Origin: Yersinia frederiksenii ATCC 33641
Lineage (GTDB): Bacteria > Pseudomonadota > Gammaproteobacteria > Enterobacterales > Enterobacteriaceae
Assembly: GCF_000754805.1 (NCBI RefSeq)
Contig: NZ_KN150731.1
Span: 2,839,886-2,903,885, forward strand
Length of the DNA: 64,000 nucleotides
Reading direction: 5' to 3'
The translations under genes and the position numbers were made by a program. A model generated the notes under the pieces. It had not been told where the DNA came from. It did not search any database and was given only the letters and a program-made list of their open reading frames with translations. Below, one piece after another: positions 29,542 to 43,247 of this stretch (position 1 is its first letter; each line of letters starts with the position of its first letter).

Positions 29542-30912
29542 TTATTTTTTCTTCACCGGGCGTTGCCACCCCTGAATATGAATTTGCTTGATACGGCTGA
29601 GTACTAATTCATTTTCGGCGATATCACGTGTCACAGTGGTACCGGCAGCGATAGTGGCACCATTAGCGACAGTGACTGGGGCAACAAGCTGAGTATCGGA
29701 CCCGACAAAGACATCATCGCCAATGATAGTTTTAAACTTATTAGCTCCATCATAGTTGCAAGTTATAGTTCCTGCGCCAATATTTACGCCAGAACCAATT
29801 TCAGCATCACCTAAATAGGAGAGATGGCCAGCTTTAGAGCCTTTACCCAAGCGGGATTTCTTAATCTCAACAAAGTTACCAACATGGGCACCTTCCGCTA
29901 ATTCAGTACCTGGTCGCAAGCGGGCAAATGGCCCAACAGTACAGCCAGCATCCAAGTGCGAATCTTCCAATACGGTATATGGGCTGATTTCTGAATCATC
30001 GCCAATCACACAGTTTTTAAGCACACATCCGGTACCAATACGAACCCGATCACCTAAAGTCACATGACCTTCAATAATGACATTGGTATCGATAGTGATA
30101 TCGCGGCCATGTGTTAATTCTCCGCGCAAATCAAAGCGCGCCGGATCCAGTAACATCACCCCAGCTAATAGCAGCTTTTCCGCTTGCTCAGATTGATATA
30201 CACGCTCAAGAGTCACTAATTGCAGGCGATTATTGACTCCTTCAACCTCACTCAGGCGAGTTGGATGTACCGCAGCAATCTTCTTACCATCAGCATGGGC
30301 TAGTGCAATAATATCAGTGATATAAAACTCGCCCTGAGCATTGTTATTATTCAACAGTGATAGCCAGCGCTTTAAATCACGACCATTCGCCACCAGAATT
30401 CCGGTGTTAATTTCATTAATTTCGCGCTGTGCATCGCTGGCGTCTTTATGCTCAACAATCCCGACCACATTGCCGTTCTCACGCACAATACGGCCATATC
30501 CGCTTGGATTATCCAATTTCACCGTCAACAGGCCGATACCGCCTTGCGGTTTCGCTGCCAGCAGCCGTTGCAGAGTATTAACGGAGATCAAAGGCACATC
30601 GCCGTAGAGCATCAGGATGTCTTCATCATCAGCAAAATGCGGTGCTGCTTGTTGCATCGCGTGCCCAGTACCTAACTGTTCAGCCTGCAATACCCAGTTC
30701 AAAGCCGGATCGGTCAGTGTTTTTTTCAACAACTCACCACCGTGCCCATAAACCAGATGAACATTTTGTGCACCCAACTTCATAGCCGCATCAATAACAT
30801 GCTGAACCATCGGCTTTCCGGCCAATGGGTGTAACACCTTAGGAAGGTCGGAATACATACGAGTCCCCTTACCTGCGGCAAGGATGACTACACTCATTGA
30901 GCTGTTAGACAT
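29542..30912 (-). CDS. glmU: Bifunctional GlmU (GlcN-1-P acetyltransferase / GlcNAc-1-P uridyltransferase)
   Basis: GlmU makes UDP-GlcNAc in the last two steps after GlmS. The N-terminal uridyltransferase has [11 protein letters not shown] near residue 10, [11 protein letters not shown] and LYGDVPL. The C-terminal part is a left-handed beta-helix of hexapeptide repeats carrying the acetyltransferase ([43 protein letters not shown]). The ATG at 30912 gives 456 residues and has AGG six bases upstream. A TTG at 30918 is the alternative. It is the first gene of glmUS. Confidence 0.98.
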   Translation of the reverse strand: MSNSSMSVVILAAGKGTRMYSDLPKVLHPLAGKPMVQHVIDAAMKLGAQNVHLVYGHGGELLKKTLTDPALNWVLQAEQLGTGHAMQQAAPHFADDEDILMLYGDVPLISVNTLQRLLAAKPQGGIGLLTVKLDNPSGYGRIVRENGNVVGIVEHKDASDAQREINEINTGILVANGRDLKRWLSLLNNNNAQGEFYITDIIALAHADGKKIAAVHPTRLSEVEGVNNRLQLVTLERVYQSEQAEKLLLAGVMLLDPARFDLRGELTHGRDITIDTNVIIEGHVTLGDRVRIGTGCVLKNCVIGDDSEISPYTVLEDSHLDAGCTVGPFARLRPGTELAEGAHVGNFVEIKKSRLGKGSKAGHLSYLGDAEIGSGVNIGAGTITCNYDGANKFKTIIGDDVFVGSDTQLVAPVTVANGATIAAGTTVTRDIAENELVLSRIKQIHIQGWQRPVKKK

Positions 30913-31261
30913 AAGCAACCTGATAACTCCAAATTATTAGACGGAAGTAAACCTGTTTAGCGAAATAATTACTACATATTTCTCAACGAAAAACGTACTC
31001 AACCCGCGTGGTTAAAGGGTTGTAGCGATATGCCATGTAACAAAAAAATGTAGCGAAAAGTGTCTGCGATCGGCGACGTTTTCTGAGCTGTTTTCGCCGA
31101 AATTCAGTCACTCATGCAAGTTATTAACTACTTATTTTACGCCAAGAAACAAGAGTTTTCAGAAAGAAACGTTATTAGTTTAGCTTAGGCTTAATCAAAT
31201 GCAGAAGAGGTGAGTGGCAGACTGATATATCAATGGATAGAAGTATTCGTCAAATCAGGAT
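30913..31261. other. glmU upstream gap without a gene
   Basis: Between the glmU start and the atp terminator there are about 350 bp with no supportable coding sequence. The glmUS promoter must lie here. I see no confident -10/-35 pair, repeat or RNA gene. Confidence 0.5.
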
Positions 31262-31298
31262 AAAAAAAATGCCAATCAGTTTTCACCAATTGGCATTC
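31262..31298 (-). terminator. Terminator of the atp operon
   Basis: On the minus strand AATGCCAAT pairs with ATTGGCATT around a 12-base loop and is followed by eight T, about 65 bp after the atpC stop. Confidence 0.92.
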
Positions 31299-31360
31299 TA
31301 TCGTTCTTTATATTATAACTTTATAAATCAATGGATTAATAATCCATAAAAAATACAAAA

Positions 31361-31783
31361 TTACATCGCTTTCCTGGTCAGCTCGATTACGCGTAGTTTC
31401 GCAATCGCCTTCGCCAGTTCAGCGGATGCCTGAGCATAGTCGACATCACCGTGGGAATTGTTGATGTGAGCTTCAGCTTTACGCTTAGATTCCAGCGCCT
31501 TAGCTTCGTCCAAATCAGTTCCGCGAATAGCAGTGTCAGCCAATACGATCACAACGCTCGGTTGCACCTCAAGGATGCCGCCAGAAAGATAAATGAATTC
31601 TTCCTCACCGAACTGTTTAACGATACGTATCATGCCAGGCTTAATGGCAGTGAGCAGTGGGGCGTGACCAGGGTAAATCCCCAGTTCACCTTCACTGCCC
31701 GTCACCTGAATTTTTTGTACCACGCCTGAGAACATCTTCTTCTCTGCGCTCACAACATCCAGATGGTAAGTCATTGCAGCCAT
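31361..31783 (-). CDS. atpC: ATP synthase subunit epsilon
   Basis: Epsilon is part of the central stalk and inhibits ATP hydrolysis through its C-terminal helices. The 140-residue product has the N-terminal beta-barrel ([36 protein letters not shown]) and a C-terminal helical hairpin. The start has a strong GGAGGGTGAC upstream. It is the last gene of the leftward atpIBEFHAGDC operon. Confidence 0.98.
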   Translation of the reverse strand: MAAMTYHLDVVSAEKKMFSGVVQKIQVTGSEGELGIYPGHAPLLTAIKPGMIRIVKQFGEEEFIYLSGGILEVQPSVVIVLADTAIRGTDLDEAKALESKRKAEAHINNSHGDVDYAQASAELAKAIAKLRVIELTRKAM

Positions 31784-31804
31784 GTCACCCTCCAGTCAAC
31801 AGCG

Positions 31805-33217
<1,413 letters not shown>

Positions 33218-33285
33218 TCATATTTCAAATTACTGGCGCGTTAGCCGCCTTCCAGCAATATGAACTACTTAGGGTAATAGCCTGG

Positions 33286-34149
33286 TTAAACCGCGGAGGC
33301 TCCCCCGACGATCTCGGTGAGTTCCTGAGTGATGCTGGCCTGACGAGCTTTGTTGTAAACCAACTGCAGCTCTTTGATCAGGCTACCGCCGTTATCGGTG
33401 GCGGCTTTCATCGCTACCATTCGCGCGGCCTGTTCGCTGGCCAGGTTTTCAACGACGCCCTGATAAACTTGCGATTCCACATAGCGGCGCAGGAGGGTAT
33501 CCAGCAATGCTTTTGGATCGGGTTCATACAGGTAATCCCAGGATTTCTTCTTCAGCTCACCATCTTCCGCTGGCGGAAGAGGTAACAGCTGCATGATCCG
33601 TGGTTCCTGAGACATCGTATTGATAAACTTGTTATTCACGATATACAGTTTATCCAGACGACCTTCATCATAGGCTTGCAGCATCACTTTTACTGGACCG
33701 ATAAGTTCTGACAGAGAAGGGTTATCCCCCATGCCAGTAACCTGAGCAACAATTTTGCCGCCCACGGAACTAAAGAAAGATGCTGCTTTTGATCCAATCA
33801 GCGCTAAATCGCATTCAACGCCTTTTTCAGACCAACCTTTCATCTCAGATAACAGTTTTTTGAACAGGTTAATGTTCAAACCACCACACAAGCCACGGTC
33901 TGTAGAAACCACCAGATACCCAACACGCTTAACGTCGCGCTCTTCCAGGTACGGATGTTTATATTCCAGATTACCTAGCGCAAGGTGACCAATCACACTA
34001 CGCATTGTTTCTGCATAAGGACGGCTGGCCGCCATGCGTTCCTGCGATTTACGCATTTTGGAGGCGGCGACCATCTCCATGGCTTTGGTGATCTTTTGCG
34101 TGTTTTGCACGCTGGCGATCTTGGAACGTATCTCTTTTGCGCCGGCCAT
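33286..34149 (-). CDS. atpG: ATP synthase subunit gamma
   Basis: Gamma is the rotating shaft of F1 connecting the c-ring to catalysis. The 287-residue product has the N-terminal helix beginning [34 protein letters not shown] in pieces, the central DRGLCGGLN, and the C-terminal coiled-coil helix ending [15 protein letters not shown]. It sits between atpA and atpD as usual. Confidence 0.98.
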   Translation of the reverse strand: MAGAKEIRSKIASVQNTQKITKAMEMVAASKMRKSQERMAASRPYAETMRSVIGHLALGNLEYKHPYLEERDVKRVGYLVVSTDRGLCGGLNINLFKKLLSEMKGWSEKGVECDLALIGSKAASFFSSVGGKIVAQVTGMGDNPSLSELIGPVKVMLQAYDEGRLDKLYIVNNKFINTMSQEPRIMQLLPLPPAEDGELKKKSWDYLYEPDPKALLDTLLRRYVESQVYQGVVENLASEQAARMVAMKAATDNGGSLIKELQLVYNKARQASITQELTEIVGGASAV

Positions 34150-34210
34150 TTCTGCTTCTCCTCATTGCCAGACGGCCTGCTTTCCTAATGAAAAGCAGGG
34201 CCGTATAGCG

Positions 34211-35752
34211 TTACCAGGACTGGGTTGCCTTAAATGTATCGAGGATGCCTTTCAGCTTGGCCTCAATCTCATCGTTATACGCGCCAGTTTGGTTGATTTG
34301 TTGCAGAAGCTCGGCATGCTCACGGTCAGCAAATGCTAACAGTGCAGCTTCAAAGCTACCTACCTTCGCCAACTCGATATCACCCAGATAACCACGTTCA
34401 GCCGCGAACAGAACCAGAGATTGCTGCGCAACAGACATCGGTGCGTATTGTTTCTGTTTCAGAAGCTCGGTCACTTTCTGACCATGGCTCAGCTGTTTAC
34501 GTGTTGCATCATCCAAATCGGATGCGAACTGGGAGAACGCAGCAAGTTCACGATACTGTGCCAGAGCGGTACGAATACCACCGGACAGTTTTTTCATGAT
34601 CTTAGTCTGCGCTGCACCACCCACACGGGATACGGAGATACCAGGGTTAACCGCAGGACGAATACCGGCGTTAAACAGGCTAGATTCCAGGAAGATCTGA
34701 CCATCGGTAATTGAAATTACGTTGGTCGGAACGAACGCGGAAACGTCCCCTGCTTGGGTTTCAATGATTGGCAAAGCGGTCAAAGAACCGGTTTTACCTT
34801 TCACTTCACCCTTGGTAAAGGCTTCAACGTAGTCCGCGTTAACACGCGCAGCACGCTCCAGCAAACGGGAGTGGAGGTAGAATACGTCGCCAGGATAAGC
34901 TTCACGACCTGGTGGACGACGGAGCAGCAAGGAGATTTGACGATATGCAACAGCCTGTTTAGACAGGTCATCATAAATAATCAGAGCATCTTCACCGCGA
35001 TCGCGGAAATATTCACCCATGGCACAACCGGAGTAAGGTGCCAGGTATTGCAATGCTGCTGATTCAGATGCAGTAGCCACAACCACGATGGTGTTAGCTA
35101 ATGCGCCATGTTCTTCCAGTTTACGCACTACGTTTGAAACAGTAGAGGCTTTCTGGCCGATAGCAACATACACACATTTGATGCCTGAATCGCGCTGATT
35201 GATGATCGCATCAATCGCCAGAGCAGTTTTACCTGTCTGACGGTCACCGATGATCAATTCACGCTGACCACGACCAATTGGAATCATGGCATCGACAGAC
35301 TTATAGCCCGTCTGAACTGGTTCATCAACGGATTGACGCTCGATTACGCCAGGTGCGATAGCTTCAACAGCTGAGAAGCCGTCATTTTCTACCGGACCTT
35401 TACCATCAATAGGTTCACCCAGAGTGTTGACGACGCGACCCAATAGGCCACGACCAACTGGAACTTCCAGGATACGGCCAGTACATTTAACCTTCATGCC
35501 TTCGGCAAGATCGGCGTACGGACCCATAACGACTGCACCAACGGAGTCGCGCTCCAGGTTCAGTGCGATTGCGTAACGGTTGCCAGGCAGTGCGATCATC
35601 TCGCCTTGCATAACGTCGGCCAGACCGTGTACACGAATGATCCCGTCACTGACGGAAACAATAGTACCTTCATTGTGAGCTTCGCTCACTACATTGAACT
35701 GAGCAATGCGCTGCTTGATCAGTTCGCTGATTTCGGTGGAATTCAGTTGCAT
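34211..35752 (-). CDS. atpA: ATP synthase subunit alpha
   Basis: Alpha is the non-catalytic nucleotide-binding subunit of F1. The 513-residue product (the same length as E. coli) has P-loop [15 protein letters not shown] (about 169-183), [30 protein letters not shown] in pieces, and the family signature [13 protein letters not shown] with the arginine finger near residue 376. It lies 14 bp after atpH. Confidence 0.99.
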   Translation of the reverse strand: MQLNSTEISELIKQRIAQFNVVSEAHNEGTIVSVSDGIIRVHGLADVMQGEMIALPGNRYAIALNLERDSVGAVVMGPYADLAEGMKVKCTGRILEVPVGRGLLGRVVNTLGEPIDGKGPVENDGFSAVEAIAPGVIERQSVDEPVQTGYKSVDAMIPIGRGQRELIIGDRQTGKTALAIDAIINQRDSGIKCVYVAIGQKASTVSNVVRKLEEHGALANTIVVVATASESAALQYLAPYSGCAMGEYFRDRGEDALIIYDDLSKQAVAYRQISLLLRRPPGREAYPGDVFYLHSRLLERAARVNADYVEAFTKGEVKGKTGSLTALPIIETQAGDVSAFVPTNVISITDGQIFLESSLFNAGIRPAVNPGISVSRVGGAAQTKIMKKLSGGIRTALAQYRELAAFSQFASDLDDATRKQLSHGQKVTELLKQKQYAPMSVAQQSLVLFAAERGYLGDIELAKVGSFEAALLAFADREHAELLQQINQTGAYNDEIEAKLKGILDTFKATQSW

Positions 35753-35766
35753 ATGCTCCAGTCCCC

Positions 35767-36300
35767 TTAAGACTGCAAGACGTCAGCCAGGCGTTCAAGA
35801 CGACCGCGAACGCTGCCATCTATCACCATATCGCCTGCGCGTATTACTACGCCGGCCATAACAGACTTATCAATTTTGCAATTCAGCTTAACTTTGCGTG
35901 ACAGACGTTTTTCCATCGCAGCGGCAATTTTAGCCAGCTGTTCGTCGTTAAGTGCACTCGCTGAGGACACTTCAACGTCGACGGTAGACTCCAGTGAGGC
36001 ACGCAGTTGAATAAACTGCTGCAACACCTCAGGAAGAACCAGTAAACGGCCATTCTCCGCCATAACTCGAATGAAGTTCTGTGCGGGTTCATCGAGCTGA
36101 TCACCACAGACCGCAATAAACGTCTTAGACATTGTTTCTGGCGCAACAGCACCGGAAAGCAATTCAGCGATTTGTTCATTGCGAGTCACTTGGGCAGTAA
36201 ACGCCAGCATATCCTGCCAACGATCAACCGCCTGGTGCTCAACAGCAAAGTCAAAAGCTGCTTTGGCGTAGGGGCGAGCTACAGTTACAAATTCAGACAT
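35767..36300 (-). CDS. atpH: ATP synthase subunit delta
   Basis: Delta joins the peripheral stalk (subunit b) to the top of F1. The 177-residue product matches the family: N-terminal [11 protein letters not shown], the middle [21 protein letters not shown], and C-terminal [20 protein letters not shown]. It lies between atpF and atpA with short spacers. Confidence 0.98.
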   Translation of the reverse strand: MSEFVTVARPYAKAAFDFAVEHQAVDRWQDMLAFTAQVTRNEQIAELLSGAVAPETMSKTFIAVCGDQLDEPAQNFIRVMAENGRLLVLPEVLQQFIQLRASLESTVDVEVSSASALNDEQLAKIAAAMEKRLSRKVKLNCKIDKSVMAGVVIRAGDMVIDGSVRGRLERLADVLQS

Positions 36301-36314
36301 CAGCCCCTCCCTCC

Positions 36315-36785
36315 TTACAGTTCAGCGACCAGTTTATCAACGATGTCGCTGTTAGCAGCTTCATCCACGGAACGTTCGATGATCTTCTCGGCGCCAGCTA
36401 TAGCCAACATCGCGACTTGCTTACGCAACTCTTCACGAGCACGCTTACGTTCGGCGTCGATCTCTGCCTGCGCTTGCGCCACGATTTTGTTACGTTCCTG
36501 TTCAGCTTCAGCTTTAGCTTCATCAAGGATCTGAGCTTTGCGTTTACTTGCCTGCTCAATGATCACCTGCGCTTCTGCTTTGGCCTTCTTCAGTTGGTCG
36601 GTCGCATTGGCTTGCGCTAAGTCCAAATCTTTTTTGGCACGCTCTGCAGAAGAGAGACCGTCAGCAATTTCTTTTTGACGCTTCTCGATGGCTGCCATAA
36701 TTGGCGGCCATATATACTTCATACAAAACAAGACAAACAGGACAAACGCGATGGCCTGGCCGAGGATTGTTGCGTTAAGATTCAC
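36315..36785 (-). CDS. atpF: ATP synthase subunit b
   Basis: Subunit b forms the dimeric peripheral stalk. The 156-residue product has one N-terminal membrane helix (about 5-24, [20 protein letters not shown]) followed by a long charged helix rich in Ala, Lys and Glu that forms the coiled coil. Length equals the E. coli subunit. Confidence 0.98.
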   Translation of the reverse strand: MNLNATILGQAIAFVLFVLFCMKYIWPPIMAAIEKRQKEIADGLSSAERAKKDLDLAQANATDQLKKAKAEAQVIIEQASKRKAQILDEAKAEAEQERNKIVAQAQAEIDAERKRAREELRKQVAMLAIAGAEKIIERSVDEAANSDIVDKLVAEL

Positions 36786-36845
36786 AGCACAATGCCTCTT
36801 TAAAAGTTAATAGTTTGGTGTAGTTCACAGTAGAGAAAACTCTAC

Positions 36846-37103
<258 letters not shown>

Positions 37104-37134
37104 TCAGTTAAAACGCAGTAGTGTTATAAGAAAA

Positions 37135-38381
<1,247 letters not shown>

Positions 38382-38475
38382 GACGTTTGTTCTCTCCGAA
38401 CCACATTAAGGGCATGCTGAGTGAGGTATAAAACTGCCTTTTACCCCATTGAGTCAAGCAGCAAAAAACGAGCAA

Positions 38476-38503
38476 ATTATACGGGCCACTCAAACGAATT
38501 CAA
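38476..38503 (-). promoter_or_regulatory. Predicted sigma-70 promoter of the atp operon
   Basis: Reading toward atpI, TTGAAT (38503-38498) and a perfect TATAAT (38481-38476) are 16 bp apart. No other good match lies closer to atpI. Confidence 0.75.
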
Positions 38504-39048
38504 TCGATAAGTAGCGAAAAGGTGAACAATTATTTAAATTTTCTTCTTTCGAGCTATTTTCACAAGAAAAGCCTCGGAATAAAGCCCTTATTTAATTGTC
38601 TGACGATTCCAAACATTATCAATAAAGCGTGGAACCGATCACATAACTAAAAACAAACTGATTTATATCCCATAAGACTTCGCTTTGTCTTTAACGAAAA
38701 GAGCCATTAAAACTTTTACAAATCATAATTTTAAAATTAAAACCATTATCAAACAACTCATCTACTTAGTAAAAACTTACCATTGACATTTCAGATAATA
38801 ATTCGGCAACAGTTTGGATACATAAAAAGAGTGAAGTCGATAAGATAATAATGACCAAAGTGACTATTTGGTCCCTTTCAATATTGTTATGTCACTGACT
38901 AGCGCTGTGTTTGTAAACAACACGTGAAATATTATCTACTCATACGATAACCAGCGAATAAATACCCACCAATATTAAAAACACTAAATGTAATAAAACT
39001 CGGTGTCTCAACTAAGAATTTATTACATTTTTTTGATAAATAACAAAG
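38504..39048. other. AT-rich intergenic gap atpI-rsmG
   Basis: About 545 bp with no supportable gene lie between the atpI promoter and the rsmG stop. The stretch is very AT-rich. I see no tRNA, repeat of the ERIC family or clear terminator for rsmG. Confidence 0.5.
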
Positions 39049-39669
39049 TTAGTTTGACTTAAGAATAACCAGATGACGCTCACCGTCCAACTCAGGGACT
39101 TGCAGCCGGATAATCGACTCAAGAGTAATACCCGTAGGCAGTATAGCTAATTCATCATCAGGCCTAACCCCTTTAAGCGCATAAAAACGCCCTTCAGGCT
39201 TAGCTGGCAAGTGATGGCACCAAGACAGCATATCTTGTAAGGATGCAAATGCACGGCTTATTACACCATCAAATGGTGGTTTTGCGGCAAAGTCCTCAAC
39301 ACGGCTTTGAACTGGTTCGATATTACTTAGACCTAATTCATGCTGAACCTGACGCAGGAAGCGAACACGTTTACCCAAGCTATCAAGCAATGTGAAATGT
39401 GCATCAGGACGCACGATGGCCAACGGTATCCCAGGAAGTCCTGGACCGGTGCCGACATCGATAAACCGGTTACCTTGCAAATGTGGGTTTACCACTATGC
39501 TGTCCAGAATATGCCGAACCAGCATTTGCATCGGGTCGCGGACAGAAGTCAGATTATAAGCTTTATTCCACTTATGCAGCAGCTCGACATAACCTATCAA
39601 CTGATGTTTTTGCTGATCGGGTAGTGCAATATCTGCAGCCTTCAGCAGGGAATCTAATTTTTTTAACAC
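39049..39669 (-). CDS. rsmG: 16S rRNA (guanine-527-N7)-methyltransferase RsmG
   Basis: RsmG (GidB) adds the m7G527 methyl group in 16S rRNA using SAM. The GTG at 39669 gives 206 residues beginning LKKLDSLL, matching Yersinia and E. coli RsmG, with AGAGGA eight bases upstream. The SAM site [16 protein letters not shown] is at about 77-92, followed by [15 protein letters not shown] and the catalytic-face RAFASL. An ATG further upstream (39720) would add 17 unrelated residues. It is downstream of mnmG, the usual gid order. Confidence 0.96.
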   Translation of the reverse strand: MLKKLDSLLKAADIALPDQQKHQLIGYVELLHKWNKAYNLTSVRDPMQMLVRHILDSIVVNPHLQGNRFIDVGTGPGLPGIPLAIVRPDAHFTLLDSLGKRVRFLRQVQHELGLSNIEPVQSRVEDFAAKPPFDGVISRAFASLQDMLSWCHHLPAKPEGRFYALKGVRPDDELAILPTGITLESIIRLQVPELDGERHLVILKSN

Positions 39670-39801
39670 CACAATCATCCTCTGACAGAGAGGTACTCCG
39701 TCAGCCTGTAAAAAGGTCAATATACCAATATGTTAATCTAGCTTGCATACAAAGCAAAATTGCCTGCTTAGTTTTTAGCTGCACAGGCAATTATTAGGTC
39801 G

Positions 39802-41691
39802 TTAGGCACTGCGGCGCAGCAGCCCTTGTTTTTTCAGCCAAACCAGTAAAATAGAGATCGCCGCAGGCGTGATACCTGAAATACGTGAAGCTTGCCCGAT
39901 CGAGTTAGGTTTGTGATCATTCAATTTAGCGATCACTTCGTTTGATAAACCAGAGACTTGGCTGTAATCAAGATCTGTAGGCAATAAGGTATTTTCATTG
40001 CGTAGCTGCTTTTCTATCTCTTCTTGCTGCCGAGCAATATAGCCTTCATATTTCACCTGAATTTCAACCTGATCAGCGGCTTGTGGATCTGTTAATGCCG
40101 GACCAAAAGAAGGCAATGTCGTCAACAAGCGGTAATCGATTTCAGGGCGGCGCAGCAACTCTTCACCATTGGCTTCTTTCGATAGTGGGGCTTTTAGCAA
40201 TGCATTGATTTCAGACACATTCTCAGAATGAGGATGCACCCAGATATCACGCAGACGCTGGCGTTCTTTCTCGATCTGCTCAATTTTCTTGCTAAAGTGT
40301 TCCCAACGAACATCATCGACCAATCCTAATTTGCGGCCCATTTCGGTTAGGCGCAGATCGGCGTTATCTTCACGCAACATCAAACGATATTCAGCTCGTG
40401 AGGTAAACATACGATAGGGTTCTTTGGTTCCCAAGGTGCTCAAATCGTCCACCAGCACGCCAAGGTAAGCTTCATCACGACGAGGTGACCAACCGTCATC
40501 ATCATTCGCAAAACGCCCCGCATTGAGGCCTGCAAGCAGCCCTTGGGCCGCAGCTTCCTCATAGCCGGTGGTGCCATTGATTTGTCCAGCAAAGAACAAA
40601 CCGTGGATATATTTGCTTTCCAGCGTAGGTTTCAAATCACGTGGATCAAAGAAATCATACTCAATGGCATATCCAGGTCGAACAATACGTGCGTTTTCAA
40701 GCCCTTTCATGGAACGGACTATCTGCATCTGTACATCGAAAGGCAAGCTGGTAGAGATACCGTTTGGATAGATCTCATTGCTGGTCAAGCCTTCCGGTTC
40801 AAGGAAGATCTGATGTGAATTGCGATCAGCAAAACGCATGACTTTATCTTCGATCGATGGGCAATAACGTGGCCCGATCCCTTCGATGATCCCCGCATAC
40901 ATCGGGCTGCGATCCAAGTTATTGCGGATCACTTCATGCGTTTTCTCATTGGTGTATGTGATATGACACGCCATTTGCTCTGGATGTTGCTCAGCATTGC
41001 CAAGGAAGGAGAATACCGGGATTGGGGTATCACCTAACTGAGGGGCCAATTGGCTAAAATCAATGGTGCGTGCATCGATACGAGGTGGAGTACCGGTTTT
41101 AAGACGATTGACGCGCAGCGGCAGTTCACGCAGGCGCTGTGACAATGAGATTGATGGTGGATCACCAGCGCGACCACCACTGTAGTTCTCAAGGCCAATA
41201 TGAATCTTTCCATCCAGGAAAGTGCCGACGGTTAACACCACGGCTTTAGCTCGGAATTTCAGACCCATTTTGGTCACAGCACCGACCACGTGATCATTTT
41301 CAACAATGAGATCTTCAACAGGTTGTTGGAAGATCATCAAGTTAGGTTGATTCTCCAATGCGGTACGTACTGCCTGGCGATACAAGACGCGGTCTGCCTG
41401 AGCTCGGGTCGCTCTTACTGCGGGCCCTTTGCTGGCGTTTAGTATCCTAAACTGAATACCGGCTTGGTCAGTTGCCATCGCCATTAAGCCACCGAGAGCA
41501 TCGATCTCTTTTACCAGATGCCCTTTACCGATACCACCGATCGCTGGGTTACAAGACATTTGTCCCAGTGTGTCGATATTGTGCGTCAGCAATAAGGTCT
41601 GACGTCCCATGCGTGCCGCTGCCATTGCAGCTTCCGTGCCGGCATGGCCACCACCAATGATGATGACGTCAAATTGATCTGGATAAAACAT
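39802..41691 (-). CDS. mnmG: tRNA-U34 modification enzyme MnmG (GidA)
   Basis: MnmG is the FAD- and NADH-dependent partner of MnmE in wobble-uridine modification. The 629-residue protein starts [20 protein letters not shown] with the FAD-binding glycine motif. It has [14 protein letters not shown] near residue 47, the catalytic-cysteine region and a C-terminal helical domain ending [11 protein letters not shown]. The ATG at 41691 has GAGGTG upstream and matches the E. coli start, so an in-frame upstream ATG at 41772 is not favoured. It is transcribed away from the adjacent oriC. Confidence 0.98.
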   Translation of the reverse strand: MFYPDQFDVIIIGGGHAGTEAAMAAARMGRQTLLLTHNIDTLGQMSCNPAIGGIGKGHLVKEIDALGGLMAMATDQAGIQFRILNASKGPAVRATRAQADRVLYRQAVRTALENQPNLMIFQQPVEDLIVENDHVVGAVTKMGLKFRAKAVVLTVGTFLDGKIHIGLENYSGGRAGDPPSISLSQRLRELPLRVNRLKTGTPPRIDARTIDFSQLAPQLGDTPIPVFSFLGNAEQHPEQMACHITYTNEKTHEVIRNNLDRSPMYAGIIEGIGPRYCPSIEDKVMRFADRNSHQIFLEPEGLTSNEIYPNGISTSLPFDVQMQIVRSMKGLENARIVRPGYAIEYDFFDPRDLKPTLESKYIHGLFFAGQINGTTGYEEAAAQGLLAGLNAGRFANDDDGWSPRRDEAYLGVLVDDLSTLGTKEPYRMFTSRAEYRLMLREDNADLRLTEMGRKLGLVDDVRWEHFSKKIEQIEKERQRLRDIWVHPHSENVSEINALLKAPLSKEANGEELLRRPEIDYRLLTTLPSFGPALTDPQAADQVEIQVKYEGYIARQQEEIEKQLRNENTLLPTDLDYSQVSGLSNEVIAKLNDHKPNSIGQASRISGITPAAISILLVWLKKQGLLRRSA

Positions 41692-41857
41692 GGTACTGCA
41701 CCTCGCCGTTATGCGAATTTCTGTGTTTGCCCTGGGGTGGGGGATTCTACTCAAGTTTAGACGATCGACCAAGCAGCTTAGGATCGCCCTTAATTAAAAG
41801 AAGATCTTTTTATTTAAAGATCTCTTTATTAGATCTCTTATTAGGATCATGATCCTC

Positions 41858-41866
41858 TGTGGATAA
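41858..41866 (+). promoter_or_regulatory. DnaA box R1
   Basis: TGTGGATAA is a perfect high-affinity box, 14 bp after the last 13-mer, the position of R1 in E. coli oriC. Confidence 0.93.
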
Positions 41867-42037
41867 GTGATTATTCACATTAAAGATCATGAGATTAAGG
41901 AGGATCGTTTGCTGTGAATGATCGGTGATCCTATTGCGTATAAGCTGGGATCTAAATAGCATGTTATGCACAGGTACTTTAAGACACCAAGGTTGTTATG
42001 TGGATATGTACCGCTTTTACCCTGCTTTTAAGCCTAC

Positions 42038-42046
42038 TTATCCACA
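42038..42046 (-). promoter_or_regulatory. DnaA box R4
   Basis: TTATCCACA is a perfect box in the opposite orientation to R1 and closes the origin near mioC. Confidence 0.93.
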
Positions 42047-42071
42047 TTCGTTCGCGTGATCTTTAAGCAAA

Positions 42072-42512
42072 TTAGAGCAAATTAATCCAATTTTTAACCC
42101 AAACCTCTGCTGGATCTTCGGGAATCTCATGTTGGATGACGTCTATTTCTAAAATATCACCCAAACGTTTGGCTCCCAGCGCGATCAACTGTTGATCCAG
42201 TTTTCTTACTGCACCGCAGAAAGTGTCATATTCAGAACTGCCCAAACCCACAGCACCAAAACGTACCAGGGAGAGATCCGGTTGCTGTTCTTCTATTTGG
42301 TCTAACAATGGTTGAAGATTATCGGGTAGATCACCTGCGCCATGAGTGGAGGTAATGATTAACCACATACCTTCCAGCGTGAGTTCGTCTAGCTCTGGGC
42401 CATGTAGCGTTTCTGTGGAGAAACCCGCTTCTTCTAATTTCTCAGCTAAATGTTCAGCAACATATTCAGCACTGCCAAGTGTACTGCCACTGATCAAGGT
42501 AATGTCAGCCAT
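42072..42512 (-). CDS. mioC: Flavodoxin-like protein MioC
   Basis: MioC is an FMN-binding flavodoxin-like protein; in E. coli it is linked to biotin synthase activity, and its transcription runs into oriC. The 146-residue product has the FMN-phosphate loop SGSTLGSAEYVAE (about 8-20), TSTHGAGDLPDN (about 55-66) and GLGSSEYDTFCGA. Its stop is only 26 bp from DnaA box R4. A DnaA box upstream (42573-42581) suggests DnaA control of this transcription, as in E. coli. Confidence 0.96.
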   Translation of the reverse strand: MADITLISGSTLGSAEYVAEHLAEKLEEAGFSTETLHGPELDELTLEGMWLIITSTHGAGDLPDNLQPLLDQIEEQQPDLSLVRFGAVGLGSSEYDTFCGAVRKLDQQLIALGAKRLGDILEIDVIQHEIPEDPAEVWVKNWINLL

Positions 42513-42572
42513 ATAGAACCCAACCGAAGTAATGAACCGGTATTGTACGCTGTGAATCAGCTGGGATCTACC

Positions 42573-42581
42573 TGTGGATAA
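42573..42581 (+). promoter_or_regulatory. DnaA box in the mioC promoter region
   Basis: A perfect TGTGGATAA lies 61 bp upstream of the mioC start, in the 91-bp asnC-mioC gap. DnaA represses mioC from such a site in E. coli. Confidence 0.8.
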
Positions 42582-42603
42582 TGTGGGTATAGTTATTTAG
42601 TTA

Positions 42604-43065
42604 TCATGGCACGATGGTACGCATAATGGGGTTCTGCAAGGAAATAAGGGTCTCTGTTGACTGTATCTCATCAATCGTCTGGATCTTGTTGATAAGTACC
42701 TGTTGGAGCGCATCTATTGATTTACACATAACCTTAATAAAGATGCTGTAATGCCCGGTCGTGTAATAAGCCTCTACAACTTCTTCTAAACTCTCTAGTT
42801 TTATCAGTGCTGAAGGGTAATCTTTGGCACTTTTCAAAATAATACCGATAAAACAACACACATCGTAACCCAGTTGCTTTGGGTTAACGTGAACACAAGC
42901 CGCAGTGATGATCCCTGCCTGACGCATTTTTTCGACTCGTACATGAATGGTGCCTGGGCTTACGCCAAAGTTTTTTGCCAATTCAGCGTAAGGAGTGCGT
43001 GCATTTTCCATTAATGCGTTAAGGATGCCGCGATCGAGATTATCGATTTGATAAATTTCACTCAT
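42604..43065 (-). CDS. asnC: Lrp/AsnC-family regulator AsnC
   Basis: AsnC activates asnA in an asparagine-responsive way. The 153-residue product has an N-terminal winged helix (about 8-65, LAKNFGVSPGTIHVRVEKM) and a C-terminal RAM ligand domain with EAYYTTGHYSIFIKV. The ATG at 43065 has GGGGG five bases upstream and fits the E. coli length. A start four codons earlier would overlap that site. It diverges from its target asnA across 182 bp. Confidence 0.96.
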   Translation of the reverse strand: MSEIYQIDNLDRGILNALMENARTPYAELAKNFGVSPGTIHVRVEKMRQAGIITAACVHVNPKQLGYDVCCFIGIILKSAKDYPSALIKLESLEEVVEAYYTTGHYSIFIKVMCKSIDALQQVLINKIQTIDEIQSTETLISLQNPIMRTIVP

Positions 43066-43247
43066 ATTAACCCCCATTTTTTATTGATTATCTAATTATA
43101 GACCAGTAAAAATGAATTATTAAAAGTGAAATGCTAATATTGTTTGTTGGATATTGAATTTAACCCTCATTCTGTTGCTTAATCGATGACAAGCACAACG
43201 GCATAACGACTATTTGCATCACACAATAACGAATTGAGAAAACAGCA

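Larger units (their letters stand above)
41803..42046. other. oriC: Chromosomal replication origin oriC
   Basis: This 244-bp region between mnmG and mioC matches the E. coli oriC plan. Three AT-rich 13-mers of the GATCTnTTnTTTT type lie at 41803-41815, 41819-41831 and 41832-41844. DnaA box R1 TGTGGATAA is at 41858-41866, an R2-like TTATGCACA at 41964-41972, TGTGGATAT at 41999-42007 and R4 TTATCCACA at 42038-42046. Thirteen GATC sites lie between 41763 and 42061, which fits SeqA/Dam control. The block TGTGAATGATCGGTGATCC and GTATAAGCTGGGATC is as in E. coli. Confidence 0.96.

Noticed and set aside
36172-36620. Long antisense frames over atpH and atpF
   Set aside because: They are shadows of strongly conserved ATP synthase genes on the other strand, with no independent support.
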